Below the pieces are notes generated by a model. That model was not told where the DNA came from. It ran no database searches and saw nothing but the letters and a program-made list of their open reading frames with translations. This document shows positions 8,812-16,642 of a stretch of 36,158 nt of DNA, one piece after another. The translations under genes and the position numbers were made by a program. The DNA comes from JBFAPK01 sp040676675 (GTDB lineage Bacteria > Actinomycetota > Actinomycetes > Mycobacteriales > Micromonosporaceae). The stretch spans positions 1 to 36,158 of the forward strand of contig NZ_JBFAPK010000060.1 in assembly GCF_040676675.1 (NCBI RefSeq), written 5' to 3'. The number at the start of each line of letters is the position of its first letter. The stretch's first letter is position 1.

Positions 8812-8896
8812 TCCCGCGTGGATCATGGAGTCGTGGTCGAGATTCTGCCTGTTTTGCTCCTTTTATCCCAGCCACAACTCCTTGATCGACGCGGGA
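8812..8896. repeat. Long imperfect inverted repeat between divergent genes
   Basis: Two 25-base arms (8812-8836 and 8872-8896) pair at all but three positions, around a 35-base pyrimidine-rich loop (8837-8871). The arms contain GATCA and GGAGT/ACTCC blocks. The element lies in the tetR/LLM divergent region, downstream of no gene on either strand, so it is not a simple terminator. It may be an interspersed palindromic element; only one copy was found in this window. Confidence 0.6.
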
Positions 8897-9004
8897 GTGT
8901 GGGGGGGAGGGGCGGCGTGGGGAACGGGGCGTGGGTGAGGCGGGAGCTGGGTACGGGGGACGGCAGGTCTCGATGCCCGTCCATCGTCACGCAAGGGAGA
9001 AGAC

Positions 9005-9967
9005 ATGCGCATCGGCTACTTCCTGTCCAGCGAGGAGTACTCCCCGGCGGAGCTGCTGGAGCAGGCGCGCGGCGCCGAGCAGGCCGGCTTCTCGGCGTTG
9101 TGGATCTCCGACCACTACCACCCCTGGGTCGACGCCCAGGGCGAGAGCGCCTTCGTCTGGTCGATGATCGGGGCGCTCAGCCAGGTCTGCCGGCTGCCGG
9201 TGACCACGGCGGTGACCTGCCCCACCGTACGCATCCATCCGGCCGTCGTCGCCCAGGCGGCGGCGACCAGCGCGGTGCTGCACTCCGGTCGCTTCCGCCT
9301 TGGCGTGGGCAGCGGCGAGGCGCTCAACGAGCACATCTTCGGCGACCCCTGGCCCAGCGCGGACGTGCGGCTGGAGATGCTGGAGGAGGCGGTCGAGGTG
9401 ATGCGCGAGCTGTGGCGGGGCGACTTCGTCACCCACCACGGCAAGCACTACACCGTGGAGAACGCCCGCATCTACACGCTGCCGGAGACCCCGCCCGAGA
9501 TCTACGTCTCCGGGTTCGGGCCCCGCGCCATCGACCTGGCGGCCCGCATCGGCGACGGCTACGTCAGCACGATGCCCGACGGCGACATGGTCAAGCGCTT
9601 CCGCGACGGCGGCGGCGGTGACAAGATCTGCCAGGCCGGCTTCAAGGCCGCCTTCGCGGCCAGCGCCGACGAGGGCGCGAAGATCGCGTACGAGCGGTGG
9701 CCGAACGCCGGAGTCCCCGGGGAACTGTCCCAGGTGCTGCCCTCGCCCCGGCACTTCGAGCAGGCGTCCGAGCTGGTCACCGAGGAGATGGTCCGCAAGG
9801 CGTTCGTCTGCGGCAACGACCCGGACGAGCACCTGGAGATGATCGACAAGTACGCGCGGGCCGGCTTCGACGAGATCTACGTGGCCAACACCGGGCCGCA
9901 CTACCAGGGGCTGTTCGACCTGTACGCCAAGCACGTCCTGCCCGCCCTCGACCGGGAGGCGTCGTGA
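9005..9967 (+). CDS. F420-dependent LLM-class oxidoreductase (TIGR03557-like, F420-G6PDH-like family)
   Basis: A 320-residue luciferase-like monooxygenase-fold enzyme that should use deazaflavin F420 for hydride transfer. The family pattern is seen in order: MRIGYFLSSEEYSP at strand 1, WISDHYHPW near residues 33-41, VTTAVTCPTVRIHPA near 70-85, RFRLGVGSGEALNEHIFG near 98-115, and IYVSGFGPRAIDLAARIGDGYV near 165-185. It resembles the F420-dependent glucose-6-phosphate dehydrogenase family, but most such paralogues act on other, unknown substrates. ATG 9005 follows AAGGGAG. The stop overlaps the VOC gene by GTGA, so the two are co-translated and may act in one oxidation or detoxification step. 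Confidence 0.88.
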   Translation: MRIGYFLSSEEYSPAELLEQARGAEQAGFSALWISDHYHPWVDAQGESAFVWSMIGALSQVCRLPVTTAVTCPTVRIHPAVVAQAAATSAVLHSGRFRLGVGSGEALNEHIFGDPWPSADVRLEMLEEAVEVMRELWRGDFVTHHGKHYTVENARIYTLPETPPEIYVSGFGPRAIDLAARIGDGYVSTMPDGDMVKRFRDGGGGDKICQAGFKAAFAASADEGAKIAYERWPNAGVPGELSQVLPSPRHFEQASELVTEEMVRKAFVCGNDPDEHLEMIDKYARAGFDEIYVANTGPHYQGLFDLYAKHVLPALDREAS

Positions 9968-10353
9968 CCAGTCGCATCGCACAGTGGACGCTCGACGTCC
10001 GGGACGTCGAGCGGATGGCCGAATTCTGGTCGGCCGTGCTCGGCTACCGGATCGACCAGGGCGACGACGGCTCCGCGAAGCTCTACCCGCCGGCCGACGC
10101 CCCGGCCGGGACGCCGACCGTCTGGCTCCAGCACGCCGAGACGCCCAAGCGGGGCAAGAACCGTAACCACCCGGACCTGAACGTGACCGGCGACGACCCG
10201 GACCGCGAGGTCGAGCGCCTGCTCGCGCTCGGGGCGCGGCACGTGGACGTGGGGCAGACCGAACGGGACCCGTTCGTCGTCCTCGCCGATCCGGAGGGCA
10301 ACGAGTTCTGCGTGCTGCGCGAGCCCGTGCGGGGTGGCCCGGAGACCGCCTGA
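9964..10353 (+). CDS. VOC family (glyoxalase-like) protein
   Basis: A 129-residue single-module vicinal-oxygen-chelate protein. It begins with RIAQWTLDVRDVERMAEFWSAVLGY, the first beta-alpha-beta unit, and closes with DPFVVLADPEGNEFCVLRE, the second. A short insert (AETPKRGKNRNHPDLNV) carries the His-Asp segment typical of the Glyoxalase_6 group. GTG 9964 overlaps the LLM stop (GTGA) and has GGGAGG upstream. Members include dioxygenases, glyoxalases and resistance proteins. Coupling to the F420 enzyme suggests a shared substrate, but none can be named. Confidence 0.85.
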   Translation: MTSRIAQWTLDVRDVERMAEFWSAVLGYRIDQGDDGSAKLYPPADAPAGTPTVWLQHAETPKRGKNRNHPDLNVTGDDPDREVERLLALGARHVDVGQTERDPFVVLADPEGNEFCVLREPVRGGPETA

Positions 10354-10405
10354 ACGGCCGGTGACCTGTGGCGCTGCCGGAAACCGGACAGTTGGACCGG
10401 CCGGT

Positions 10406-10433
10406 TATCGATAGAATTCGATCGATAGATAAT
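10406..10433. promoter_or_regulatory. Promoter/operator with repeated ATCGATAGA
   Basis: An AT-rich island in GC-rich sequence. ATCGATAGA occurs twice in direct orientation (10407-10415 and 10421-10429), with starts 14 bases apart; the first is part of the palindrome TATCGATA. Two hexamers resemble -10 boxes: TAGAAT (10412-10417) and GATAAT (10428-10433). A regulator bound here would cover the promoter of the methyltransferase that starts at 10490. Confidence 0.5.
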
Positions 10434-10489
10434 CGGGCCGCACCGGCGCCGCGCCGAGGCAGGCGTCGCGAAGGAAGGACGGTCGTCGA

Positions 10490-11203
10490 GTGGAACCATC
10501 CCCCTCGGACGTGCTCGCGGGTCAGGCGGTATACAACCGGTGGGTGCTCGCCGGTTACGACATCGGCGTACTGGGCCTGTCCTGCCGGCTGGTCTGGCGC
10601 TGCCCGAAGGCGTACCAGCTCGCCAACTACCAGCGCAACGTCGGGGAACGGCACCTCGAACTCGGCACCGGTACGGCGTACTTCCTGGACCACTGCGCCT
10701 TCCCGACCCAACGGCCCGAGGTGACCCTCGTCGACCTCAACCCCACGGTGCTGCGGGTCGGCGCCGCCCGCATCGCCCGTTACCGGCCCGGCGCGGTGCG
10801 GGCGGACGTGCTCCAGCCGCTGCCGTTCGGCACCGGTCAGCTCGCCGAGGCCGGCGGGTACGACTCGGTCGGGATGAACTTCCTGCTGCACTGCGTGCCG
10901 GGCACGTGGGCGCGCAAGGGGCAGGTCTTCGCCAACGCGGCGGCGGCGCTGCGGCCGGGCGGGCGGCTCTTCGGCAGCACCATCCTCGGCGCCGGCGTCG
11001 CGATCACCCCGCTCGCCCGCCGGCTGATGCGCCTCTACAACTCCCGCGGCATCTTCCACAACAGTCAGGACGACCTCGACGGGCTGCGCGAGCAGATCGA
11101 CCGGCACTTCCCCCACGCGCGGGTGACGGTACGCGGCTGCGTCGCCGTCTTCGAGGCGAGTGACGCCCCGCTGCCGGCTCGGGCGGACCAACCGGCGCGG
11201 TAG
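10490..11203 (+). CDS. Class I SAM-dependent methyltransferase, small-molecule type
   Basis: A 237-residue methyltransferase. Motif I is HLELGTGTAYFLD at about residues 55-67, motif II is VTLVDLNPTVL near 79-89, and a GYDSVGMNFLLHCVPG segment near 124-139 corresponds to motif IV. ALRPGGRLFGSTILG near 150-165 is the usual post-motif loop. The N-terminal AGQAVYNRWVLAGYDIGVLGLSCRLVW helix resembles UbiE/COQ5-like and antibiotic-pathway enzymes. The start is GTG 10490, with GAAGGAAGGA about 10 bases upstream. It is preceded by a promoter/operator island of its own (10406-10433). Substrate unknown. Confidence 0.82.
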   Translation: MEPSPSDVLAGQAVYNRWVLAGYDIGVLGLSCRLVWRCPKAYQLANYQRNVGERHLELGTGTAYFLDHCAFPTQRPEVTLVDLNPTVLRVGAARIARYRPGAVRADVLQPLPFGTGQLAEAGGYDSVGMNFLLHCVPGTWARKGQVFANAAAALRPGGRLFGSTILGAGVAITPLARRLMRLYNSRGIFHNSQDDLDGLREQIDRHFPHARVTVRGCVAVFEASDAPLPARADQPAR

Positions 11204-11221
11204 TGGCAGGATCGGTGCCAC
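11203..11221. promoter_or_regulatory. GTGGCA/TGCCAC inverted repeat before the dehydrogenase
   Basis: GTGGCA (11203-11208) and TGCCAC (11216-11221) form a 6-7-6 inverted repeat. It overlaps the stop of the methyltransferase and ends 25 bases before the dehydrogenase start. It could be an operator or a weak hairpin; no T-run follows. Confidence 0.3.
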
Positions 11222-11246
11222 GGCGAGCCGAGGGGAGCGGGAGCGG

Positions 11247-12224
11247 ATGCGGGTGCTGGAGGTTTCCGAGTACGGCGGTCCCGAGGTGCTGCGAATCGCG
11301 CGGCGCCCCGACCCGGGGCCGGTACCGGGACGGCTGCGGGTACGGATGCACGCCACCGCCGTGAACCCGGCCGACTGGGTGGTGCGTTCCGGCGCGATGG
11401 CCGCCTTCACCCCGGACCTGGCCCCACCGATCGTGCTGGGCTGGGACATCGCCGGAACCCTGCTGGACGACGGCCCGGGCCCGGACGGGACCGCGGGCTT
11501 TCCGGAGGGCGCGCCCGGCGGCGGGTTCCGGGCCGGGCAGCGGGTCGTCGGGCTGCTGCCCAAGGCGCGCGTCGGCGCCGCCGAGGGCAGCAACGCGGAG
11601 ATCGTGCTCGCCGAACCGGAGTGGCTCGCGCCGGTGCCGGAGGGCGCCGACCTGACCGCGCTGGCGACGGTACCGCTCAACGCGCTCACCGCCCGGCAGG
11701 CCCTGGACCTGCTGGACTACTCGCCCGGCGATCCGGTGTTGGTCACCGGCGCCAGCGGCGGCGTCGGCGGCTTCGCCACCCAGTTGGCCGCCGCCGACGG
11801 GGCGCGGGTCATCGCCGTCGCGTCCACCGGCGACGAGGCGTACGTCAAGGGACTGGGCGCCGCGCACGTGCTCTCCCGGGCCGAGCCGGCCGCGCTGGCG
11901 GCGGCGGTACGCGAGCACGCGCCCGACGGGGTCGTCGCGGTCCTCGACGCCGCCGTCCTCGGCCAGCCGCTGCTGCCCGCCGTACGCGCCGGCGGCTCCT
12001 TCGTCTCGGCGACCATGAGTACCCCGGAACCGGAGCGGGACATCCGGGTGCGGGTGGTGTACGTGGCGCCGGACCCGGCGCGGTTGGCGGAGTTCGTCGA
12101 GCGGGTGGTCCGGGGCGAGTTGAGCACCCGGATCGCCGCGGAGTTCCCGATCGAGCAGGGCGCCGAGGCCCACCGCCGGGCCCAGGCCGGGGGAGCGCGC
12201 GGCAAGATCCTGCTGACCTTCTGA
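11247..12224 (+). CDS. Zinc-independent MDR-superfamily (quinone oxidoreductase-like) NADP-dependent dehydrogenase
   Basis: A 325-residue medium-chain dehydrogenase/reductase. The GroES-like domain is at about 1-125 (VLEVSEYGGPEVLRI, HATAVNPADWVVRSGAM, GWDIAGTL). The Rossmann domain follows, with VLVTGASGGVGGFATQLA at about 165-182 and ARVIAVAS after it. No catalytic or structural zinc cysteines are present, which fits quinone oxidoreductases and enoyl reductases that reduce activated double bonds or quinones with NADPH. ATG 11247 has GGGAGCGG just upstream. The DUF523 gene starts 20 bases after the stop, so the two likely share a message. Confidence 0.87.
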   Translation: MRVLEVSEYGGPEVLRIARRPDPGPVPGRLRVRMHATAVNPADWVVRSGAMAAFTPDLAPPIVLGWDIAGTLLDDGPGPDGTAGFPEGAPGGGFRAGQRVVGLLPKARVGAAEGSNAEIVLAEPEWLAPVPEGADLTALATVPLNALTARQALDLLDYSPGDPVLVTGASGGVGGFATQLAAADGARVIAVASTGDEAYVKGLGAAHVLSRAEPAALAAAVREHAPDGVVAVLDAAVLGQPLLPAVRAGGSFVSATMSTPEPERDIRVRVVYVAPDPARLAEFVERVVRGELSTRIAAEFPIEQGAEAHRRAQAGGARGKILLTF

Positions 12225-12244
12225 CGTACCGGAGGGGGCTGACC

Positions 12245-12886
12245 ATGGCGGTGGAGTCGGAACTCGTCGGCGACCGGCCGGTGGACGGCGAGCCGGTCGC
12301 CGAGCGGCCGGTCGACGGCGGCGTGGACGTCGCGGCGGACGCCGGCCCGCGGACCGTGCTGATGAGCGCGTGCCTTGCCGGTACCCGTTGCGCCTACGAC
12401 GGCAACGCGGCCAAGCAGGAGGTGCCGTTGCCCGACGCGGCGCGGGTCCGCCTGGTCTGCCCGGAGGTGATGGGCGGGCTCGGTACGCCGCGGGACCGGG
12501 CCGAGATCGTCGGTGGCGACGGGTTCGACGTGCTGGACGGCCGGGCCCGGGTGCTGACCTACCGGGGCGAGGACGTGACCGAGGAGTACCTGGCCGGCGC
12601 GCGCCGGGTGCTGCGGATCGCCCGGGCGACCGGGGCGGCCGGCGCGGTGTTGCAGGACTACAGCCCGTCCTGCGGCTGCCGGCAGGTCAGCGACGGTTCG
12701 TTCCGGCGGGTGCGGGTGCCCGGCATGGGGGTCACCGCGGCGCTGCTCACCCGCAACGGCTACCAGGTGGTCGCCCACCACGAGTACGACCCCTCGGCGT
12801 CCCCACCGCAGCGCCCGAGCGGAGCGGCGGAGGGCACGGGCGGAGCGGCGGAGGGCGAGCCGGGCAGGCCGGAAGCGCTCGGCTGA
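12245..12886 (+). CDS. DUF523 domain protein
   Basis: A 213-residue protein. The DUF523 core spans about 38-180. It opens with VLMSACLAGTRCAYDGNAAK (Cys at about 43 and 49), has LVCPEVMGGLGTPRDRAEI, and ends with QDYSPSCGCRQVSDGSF (two more Cys), then GVTAALLTRNGYQVV. The conserved cysteines suggest metal or thiol chemistry; bacterial homologues are often stand-alone or fused to DUF1722, and the role is not settled. The first 35 residues are a repetitive E/V/G/D linker and the last 35 are low-complexity Gly/Ala/Glu. ATG 12245 lies six bases after GGAGGGGG. Confidence 0.85.
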   Translation: MAVESELVGDRPVDGEPVAERPVDGGVDVAADAGPRTVLMSACLAGTRCAYDGNAAKQEVPLPDAARVRLVCPEVMGGLGTPRDRAEIVGGDGFDVLDGRARVLTYRGEDVTEEYLAGARRVLRIARATGAAGAVLQDYSPSCGCRQVSDGSFRRVRVPGMGVTAALLTRNGYQVVAHHEYDPSASPPQRPSGAAEGTGGAAEGEPGRPEALG

Positions 12887-12936
12887 GGCCCGGGCGTCCC
12901 GGGCCGGTCCGGATCGTCTCCGCAGACCGGCCCGGG
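12887..12936. terminator. Competing hairpins between convergent genes
   Basis: An 8-bp stem with a 3-base loop (12887-12894 with 12898-12905) begins right after the DUF523 stop. A 12-bp stem (12898-12909 with 12925-12936) shares its right arm and would exclude it. Neither has a T-run. Position between convergent genes supports a termination role; the mutual exclusion may be incidental. Confidence 0.5.
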
Positions 12937-13018
12937 CTCCGTGGACGGCGACCGACGGCGGTCGTCCCGGTTGCCGTACGGGTCGACCGACGCGGGCCGG
13001 TCCGGGGTACCGCGCGGG

Positions 13019-14284
13019 TCAGCCGACGGTGATCGTCCCGTCGCCCGCGCGGACGCAGGCGACGGTACGGCGGGTGGTGGTGGCCGCTCCGGCGAGGCAG
13101 CGCCCGAGCACCGCGTGCCCGGCCACGTTCGGGTGCCAGGATTCCTGGCAGGTCTGGAAGTACGAGACGCAGGCGTTGGCGATGCGCTGGATGTCGAGCT
13201 TGTCGTAGCCGGAGAGGCTGGTCACGAAGACCCCGCTCGGGCCGTCCTGGAGCCGGATCGGGGTGGCCAGCGCGCCGGTCGGGCTGTCCGGCCGCTCGCA
13301 GAGCCGCGCGCCGTCGAAGGCCCGCTGCACATTCAGGTAGACCAGGTCGTCGGCGGGAAACTCGGCCGACATCGCCGCGTGCACGGACTGCACGAGGGTA
13401 CCGAGACCCGCCGAGAAGGTACGCCCGGCCGCGAGGCTGCCGCGGTGGATCGGGCAGCCGGCCGCATACCGCTCGGCGCCGAGGGCCCGGAACTTGTCGC
13501 GGGTGTCGTCGCGGCCGTCCTCGCTGTGGAAGTTCGGGTCGAGGTCGGCCGGCAGCGGGTTGGTGTAGTCCTGGAAGACCACCCGGTGCTGGCCGTCGGC
13601 GTCGATCTGGTCGAGCGTGGTGAGCAGCTGCCGCACGGCGGTGGTGGTCTCGGTCGTGGCCGCCGCGAACTCGGCCGACGTGGCGAGGTCGGCGTCCCCG
13701 CAGGGGGACTGCTCGACCGGGCCGCCGAGGTACGCCCAGAACTCCCACCAGCCGGTCCAGGCGTCCGCGATGAACCGGTTGGCGCACTCGGAGGCGACGT
13801 CGCCGAACGTGAACGAGCTGTTGTTGGAGCCGAGTCCGACCAGGACGAGGTCGATGTCGTGGGTCTGCGCGACCGAGCGGAGCTGGTCGAGCTGCGCGGC
13901 GACGGTACGGCCGTTCGCCCGGCTGGCGGAGGCGTTGGCGAGGTCGTGCGGTTGCCCGCCCGAGCAGGCGAGGTTGAAACGGGCCTGGATGCCCGGCAGG
14001 TTCGCCTGGTGCAGCGAGGCGTTCGCCGAGCGGTGGCAGAAGAAGGCGTTGCTGTTCGGCGCGGACCAGCCGGGGAAGCTCTGGGCGACACCGTTGACGT
14101 CGACGACCGGGGCGTACGCTCCGGCGCCCTCGCCGCTGACGAAGCTGTCGCCGAGCGCGACCGCGGCGGTCGGCAGGGCGGCGGTCGCCGGGGTGGGCCT
14201 GGTCACGGTGCCCGCCAGCGCGCCGGCGGTACCCAGGGCGACGGCGAGGGCCGCCGCGAGCACGGGACGATGGAACACGGACAT
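13019..14284 (-). CDS. Secreted SGNH/GDSL-type esterase
   Basis: A 421-residue exported hydrolase. A signal peptide of about 30 residues (MSVFHRP, hydrophobic ALAVALGTAGALAG) is followed by the block I motif VALGDSFVSGEGAGAY with the nucleophile Ser. DLVLVGLGSNNSSFTF replaces the usual GxND block III, so the oxyanion Asn lies in a variant setting. ESWHPNVAGHAVLG is block V with the catalytic His. Many cysteines suggest disulfides, as in actinomycete lipase/esterase relatives such as the SCO1725 type. ATG 14284 is chosen because GGAG lies seven bases upstream; a TTG at 14296 is in frame but lacks support. Probable lipid, acetyl-ester or glycan-ester hydrolase outside the cell. Confidence 0.85.
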   Translation of the reverse strand: MSVFHRPVLAAALAVALGTAGALAGTVTRPTPATAALPTAAVALGDSFVSGEGAGAYAPVVDVNGVAQSFPGWSAPNSNAFFCHRSANASLHQANLPGIQARFNLACSGGQPHDLANASASRANGRTVAAQLDQLRSVAQTHDIDLVLVGLGSNNSSFTFGDVASECANRFIADAWTGWWEFWAYLGGPVEQSPCGDADLATSAEFAAATTETTTAVRQLLTTLDQIDADGQHRVVFQDYTNPLPADLDPNFHSEDGRDDTRDKFRALGAERYAAGCPIHRGSLAAGRTFSAGLGTLVQSVHAAMSAEFPADDLVYLNVQRAFDGARLCERPDSPTGALATPIRLQDGPSGVFVTSLSGYDKLDIQRIANACVSYFQTCQESWHPNVAGHAVLGRCLAGAATTTRRTVACVRAGDGTITVG

Positions 14285-14619
14285 CTCGGTCTCCAATCCA
14301 TCCCCTCGATACGCGAAGGATTCTCGCGATCAGACCACGCGTGAATTCCATCGTCAACGATGAACCTCTGGCGGCCGCGAGTGCCGAGGCGGCGGGCCGG
14401 CCGGGATCGTCACACCGCGACGGTCCATATCGGACCGGGCGAGAGGGCACGCCCTCCGCTCGGTCGGAGATCTATGAACGAATTTCCGAGCGGCCCTCAC
14501 CGTGCTCCCGCGCTCCGCGGATCGATCATGGTGCCGCCATCGGCGCGCGCCGGCGGGAGCGTCCGGGACGTCGGCGACGCCCTCGGCCCGCGCCACCAGT
14601 CCGGGCGGGGAGCAGCGAG
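14285..14619. other. Divergent promoter region, SGNH hydrolase / exonuclease
   Basis: 335 bases between divergent starts. It holds an inverted repeat CATCGT-CA-ACGATG (14349-14362) and an AT-rich patch near 14471-14489. The frame that would lengthen the exonuclease through here encodes only Arg/Pro/Ser-rich sequence without family similarity, so I read it as non-coding. Confidence 0.4.
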
Positions 14620-15453
14620 TTGATCAACAGGTACTCCGGAAAGTGCGGCGGGTGCCGCCGGACCGTGGCCGCCGGGGCCGGCCAGGCAATCAACCGGGGC
14701 GAGGGCTGGACGACGTACCACAACGAGTGCGTCCCCGTACGGACCCCACCGCCGGTCGGTGAGCACCATGGATGGCATCGCCTGCCGCTGGCCGCCTTCG
14801 ACGTGGAGACGACGTCGCCGGAGCCGGTCGACGCCCGAATCGTCTCCGCCGCCCTCGTCCTCGCCGACGGGACGCGCTTCACCTGGCTGGTCGACCCCGG
14901 TGTGCCGATCCCGCCCGACGCCACCGCCCGCAACCGCATCACCGACGACATGGTGCGCGCGGCGGGGATCCCGGCCGCGCAGGCGATCGGGGAGATCGCG
15001 ACCGCGGTGGGCAAGCAGATCGCCGACGGGACGCCGCTGGTCGCGTTCTGCGCGTCGTACGACGTCACCGTCCTGCACCACGAGCTGATCCGGTTTGGGC
15101 TGCCGGGGCTCGACTGGTCGGACGCCCGGATCGTCGACCCGTTCGTCCTCCACAACCGGGTGGAGCCGAACTGGTACGACGGGAAGACCCTGACGGACCT
15201 GTGCCGGTACTACGGCATCGAGCTGACGGACGCCCACGACGCCCTCGACGACGCCCGGGCCACGCTCGAGCTGGCGCAGTCCATCGCGGCGCGCCACCGG
15301 CACATCGCCGAGCTGCCGGTCGAGCAGCTGCACCGTGCGCAGGTGCGGTGGCATCGCGAGCAGGCCCTCGACCTGCAGCGCTACTACGACCGGCGCGGGA
15401 TCGACAAGACCGCGCACCCCGAGTGGCCGCTCGAGACCCGGCGGCGACAGTAG
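14620..15453 (+). CDS. DEDDh 3'-5' exonuclease (DNA polymerase III epsilon-like) with N-terminal Cys motif
   Basis: A 277-residue nuclease. Exo I is LAAFDVETTSPEPVDARIV (Asp and Glu for metal binding) at about residues 64-82; Exo II lies in PLVAFCASYDVTVLHHEL; Exo III is HDALDDARATLELA, with His and Asp giving the DEDDh pattern. Residues 1-45 contain CGGC and a later HNEC, a possible small zinc-binding or reader element in front of the nuclease. The start is TTG 14620, with GGGGAG seven bases upstream; longer frames lack coding character. It may act in repair or RNA/DNA trimming. It is convergent with the deacetylase, 18 bases apart. Confidence 0.83.
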   Translation: MINRYSGKCGGCRRTVAAGAGQAINRGEGWTTYHNECVPVRTPPPVGEHHGWHRLPLAAFDVETTSPEPVDARIVSAALVLADGTRFTWLVDPGVPIPPDATARNRITDDMVRAAGIPAAQAIGEIATAVGKQIADGTPLVAFCASYDVTVLHHELIRFGLPGLDWSDARIVDPFVLHNRVEPNWYDGKTLTDLCRYYGIELTDAHDALDDARATLELAQSIAARHRHIAELPVEQLHRAQVRWHREQALDLQRYYDRRGIDKTAHPEWPLETRRRQ

Positions 15454-15471
15454 ACCACCGGGTGGTCGCGC

Positions 15472-16347
15472 CTACAGCGCCACGAACCGGTAGCCCTGCG
15501 CGAGCAGGGCCGGGATGACCTGCTGCAAGGCCGCGTAGGTCTGGGAGCGGTCGCCGCCGCCGTCGTGGCAGAGCAGGATCTGCCCCGGCTTGCAGGCCAG
15601 CAGCCGACCGCGGATCGCCGCCGTGCCCGGCCGCTTCCAGTCCTTCGGGTCGTCGCTCCAGTCGATACAGGTCATGCCGGCGGCGGCGGCCTGGGCGAAG
15701 AGCGCCGGGGACCAGCCGCCGCCGGGCGAGCGGAACAGCTTCGGCGCCTGCCCGGTGGTCGAGTAGATCTTGTCCTGGGCCATCTCGATCTCACGACGCA
15801 TCTGCGCCGGGCTGAGCTTGGGCAGCCTGGTCGGGTGGCTCCAGGTGTGGTTGGCCAGGTGATGTCCGGCGCGGGCGACGTTGCGGGCGACCGACTCGTG
15901 TCCGCGTACCTGGTTGCCGATCATGCAGAAGGTGGCCGGTACGTGGTGCTTGGAGAGCAGGTCCAGGATCTTGCCGGTCCAGACCGGGTGCGGGCCGTCG
16001 TCGATGGTCAGCGCGATCGCGTGCGGCGGGAAGGCCGGGCCCGGTACCGCCCGGCGGTAGTCGGCGAGGGTGAAGACGGGCCGGGTCGGCGGCGGCACGG
16101 GCGAATGGGTGGGTCGCGGCGGCGGGGTCCGTGGCTGGGTACGGGCCGGCGACGGGGTCGCCGTCGGGGTGGCGCCGGGCGACGGCGGCGGTACGGACGG
16201 CGACGCGGACGGTCCGGCCGAGCCCGCACTCTTCCCGGATGGCTCCTCGAGGCTCCAGCCGGAGGCGATCGCCGCGGCCAGCGCCCCGGTGGACAACAAC
16301 CACTTGCGGCGCGAGACCGACTTCGGCCCGCTCCACGCGTCGGTCAC
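15472..16347 (-). CDS. Secreted polysaccharide deacetylase (NodB domain)
   Basis: A 291-residue exported carbohydrate esterase family 4 protein. The N-terminus has SRRKWLLSTGALAAAIASG (12-30), which fits a Tat signal. A Pro/Thr/Ser-rich linker (about 35-92) follows. The NodB domain spans 110-285: TIDDGPHP with Asp116/Asp117, NHTWSHP with metal ligands His167 and His171, RSPGGGW with Arg206, DWSDDP near 229-233, and LLCHDGGG with His261. All catalytic positions are present, so it should remove N-acetyl groups, most likely from peptidoglycan or chitin-type glycans. GTG 16347 has GGAGGA just upstream. Confidence 0.9.
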   Translation of the reverse strand: MTDAWSGPKSVSRRKWLLSTGALAAAIASGWSLEEPSGKSAGSAGPSASPSVPPPSPGATPTATPSPARTQPRTPPPRPTHSPVPPPTRPVFTLADYRRAVPGPAFPPHAIALTIDDGPHPVWTGKILDLLSKHHVPATFCMIGNQVRGHESVARNVARAGHHLANHTWSHPTRLPKLSPAQMRREIEMAQDKIYSTTGQAPKLFRSPGGGWSPALFAQAAAAGMTCIDWSDDPKDWKRPGTAAIRGRLLACKPGQILLCHDGGGDRSQTYAALQQVIPALLAQGYRFVAL

Positions 16348-16642
16348 CTCGTCCTCCAAGGGGTGTCGCCCGCACCGGCGGTGGCGGGCGGGTGGCGGAA
16401 TGTGGTGCGCGAGTGGGGTGGCGCAGGGAGGGGTGGCGCAGGGGGTGCGCCAGCGATTGTGCCTCGCGTATCCCAGCCCCGGAATCGGGGCCACCGTCGG
16501 GCGGGCTTTTCTCACAGTGGAACGCGACAACCTATCGGCGCCCGCCGGACGTCGCGGCGCCGTCCCGGACCGCGACCGCCCCGCCGGGTCCGGGCGCCGG
16601 CCTGGACGGGGAGCCCTGGGCGGGGAAGCCTGGACGAGGGCG
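16348..16642. other. Intergenic leader of the deacetylase, with a 15-bp tandem repeat
   Basis: 295 bases without a gene. A tandem repeat of GGGGTGGCGCAGGG occurs at 16415-16428 and 16430-16443 (period 15), with a degenerate third unit. It lies about 70-100 bases upstream of the deacetylase start, so it would be in its leader or promoter region. The AT-richer segment 16505-16535 may hold the promoter. Confidence 0.4.

Noticed and set aside
8987..11689. 900-codon open frame on the minus strand over the LLM, VOC and methyltransferase genes
   Set aside because: No family pattern, low-complexity Arg/Ser/Gly sequence; three clear genes on the other strand.
8795..14489. Shared 13-mer AACGAATTTCCGA at 8795-8807 and 14477-14489
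   Set aside because: Several 13-base matches are expected by chance in 36 kb; no shared flanking structure.
14341..14619. N-terminal extension of the exonuclease
   Set aside because: Arg/Pro/Ser-rich sequence without coding character; TTG 14620 has GGGGAG in place.
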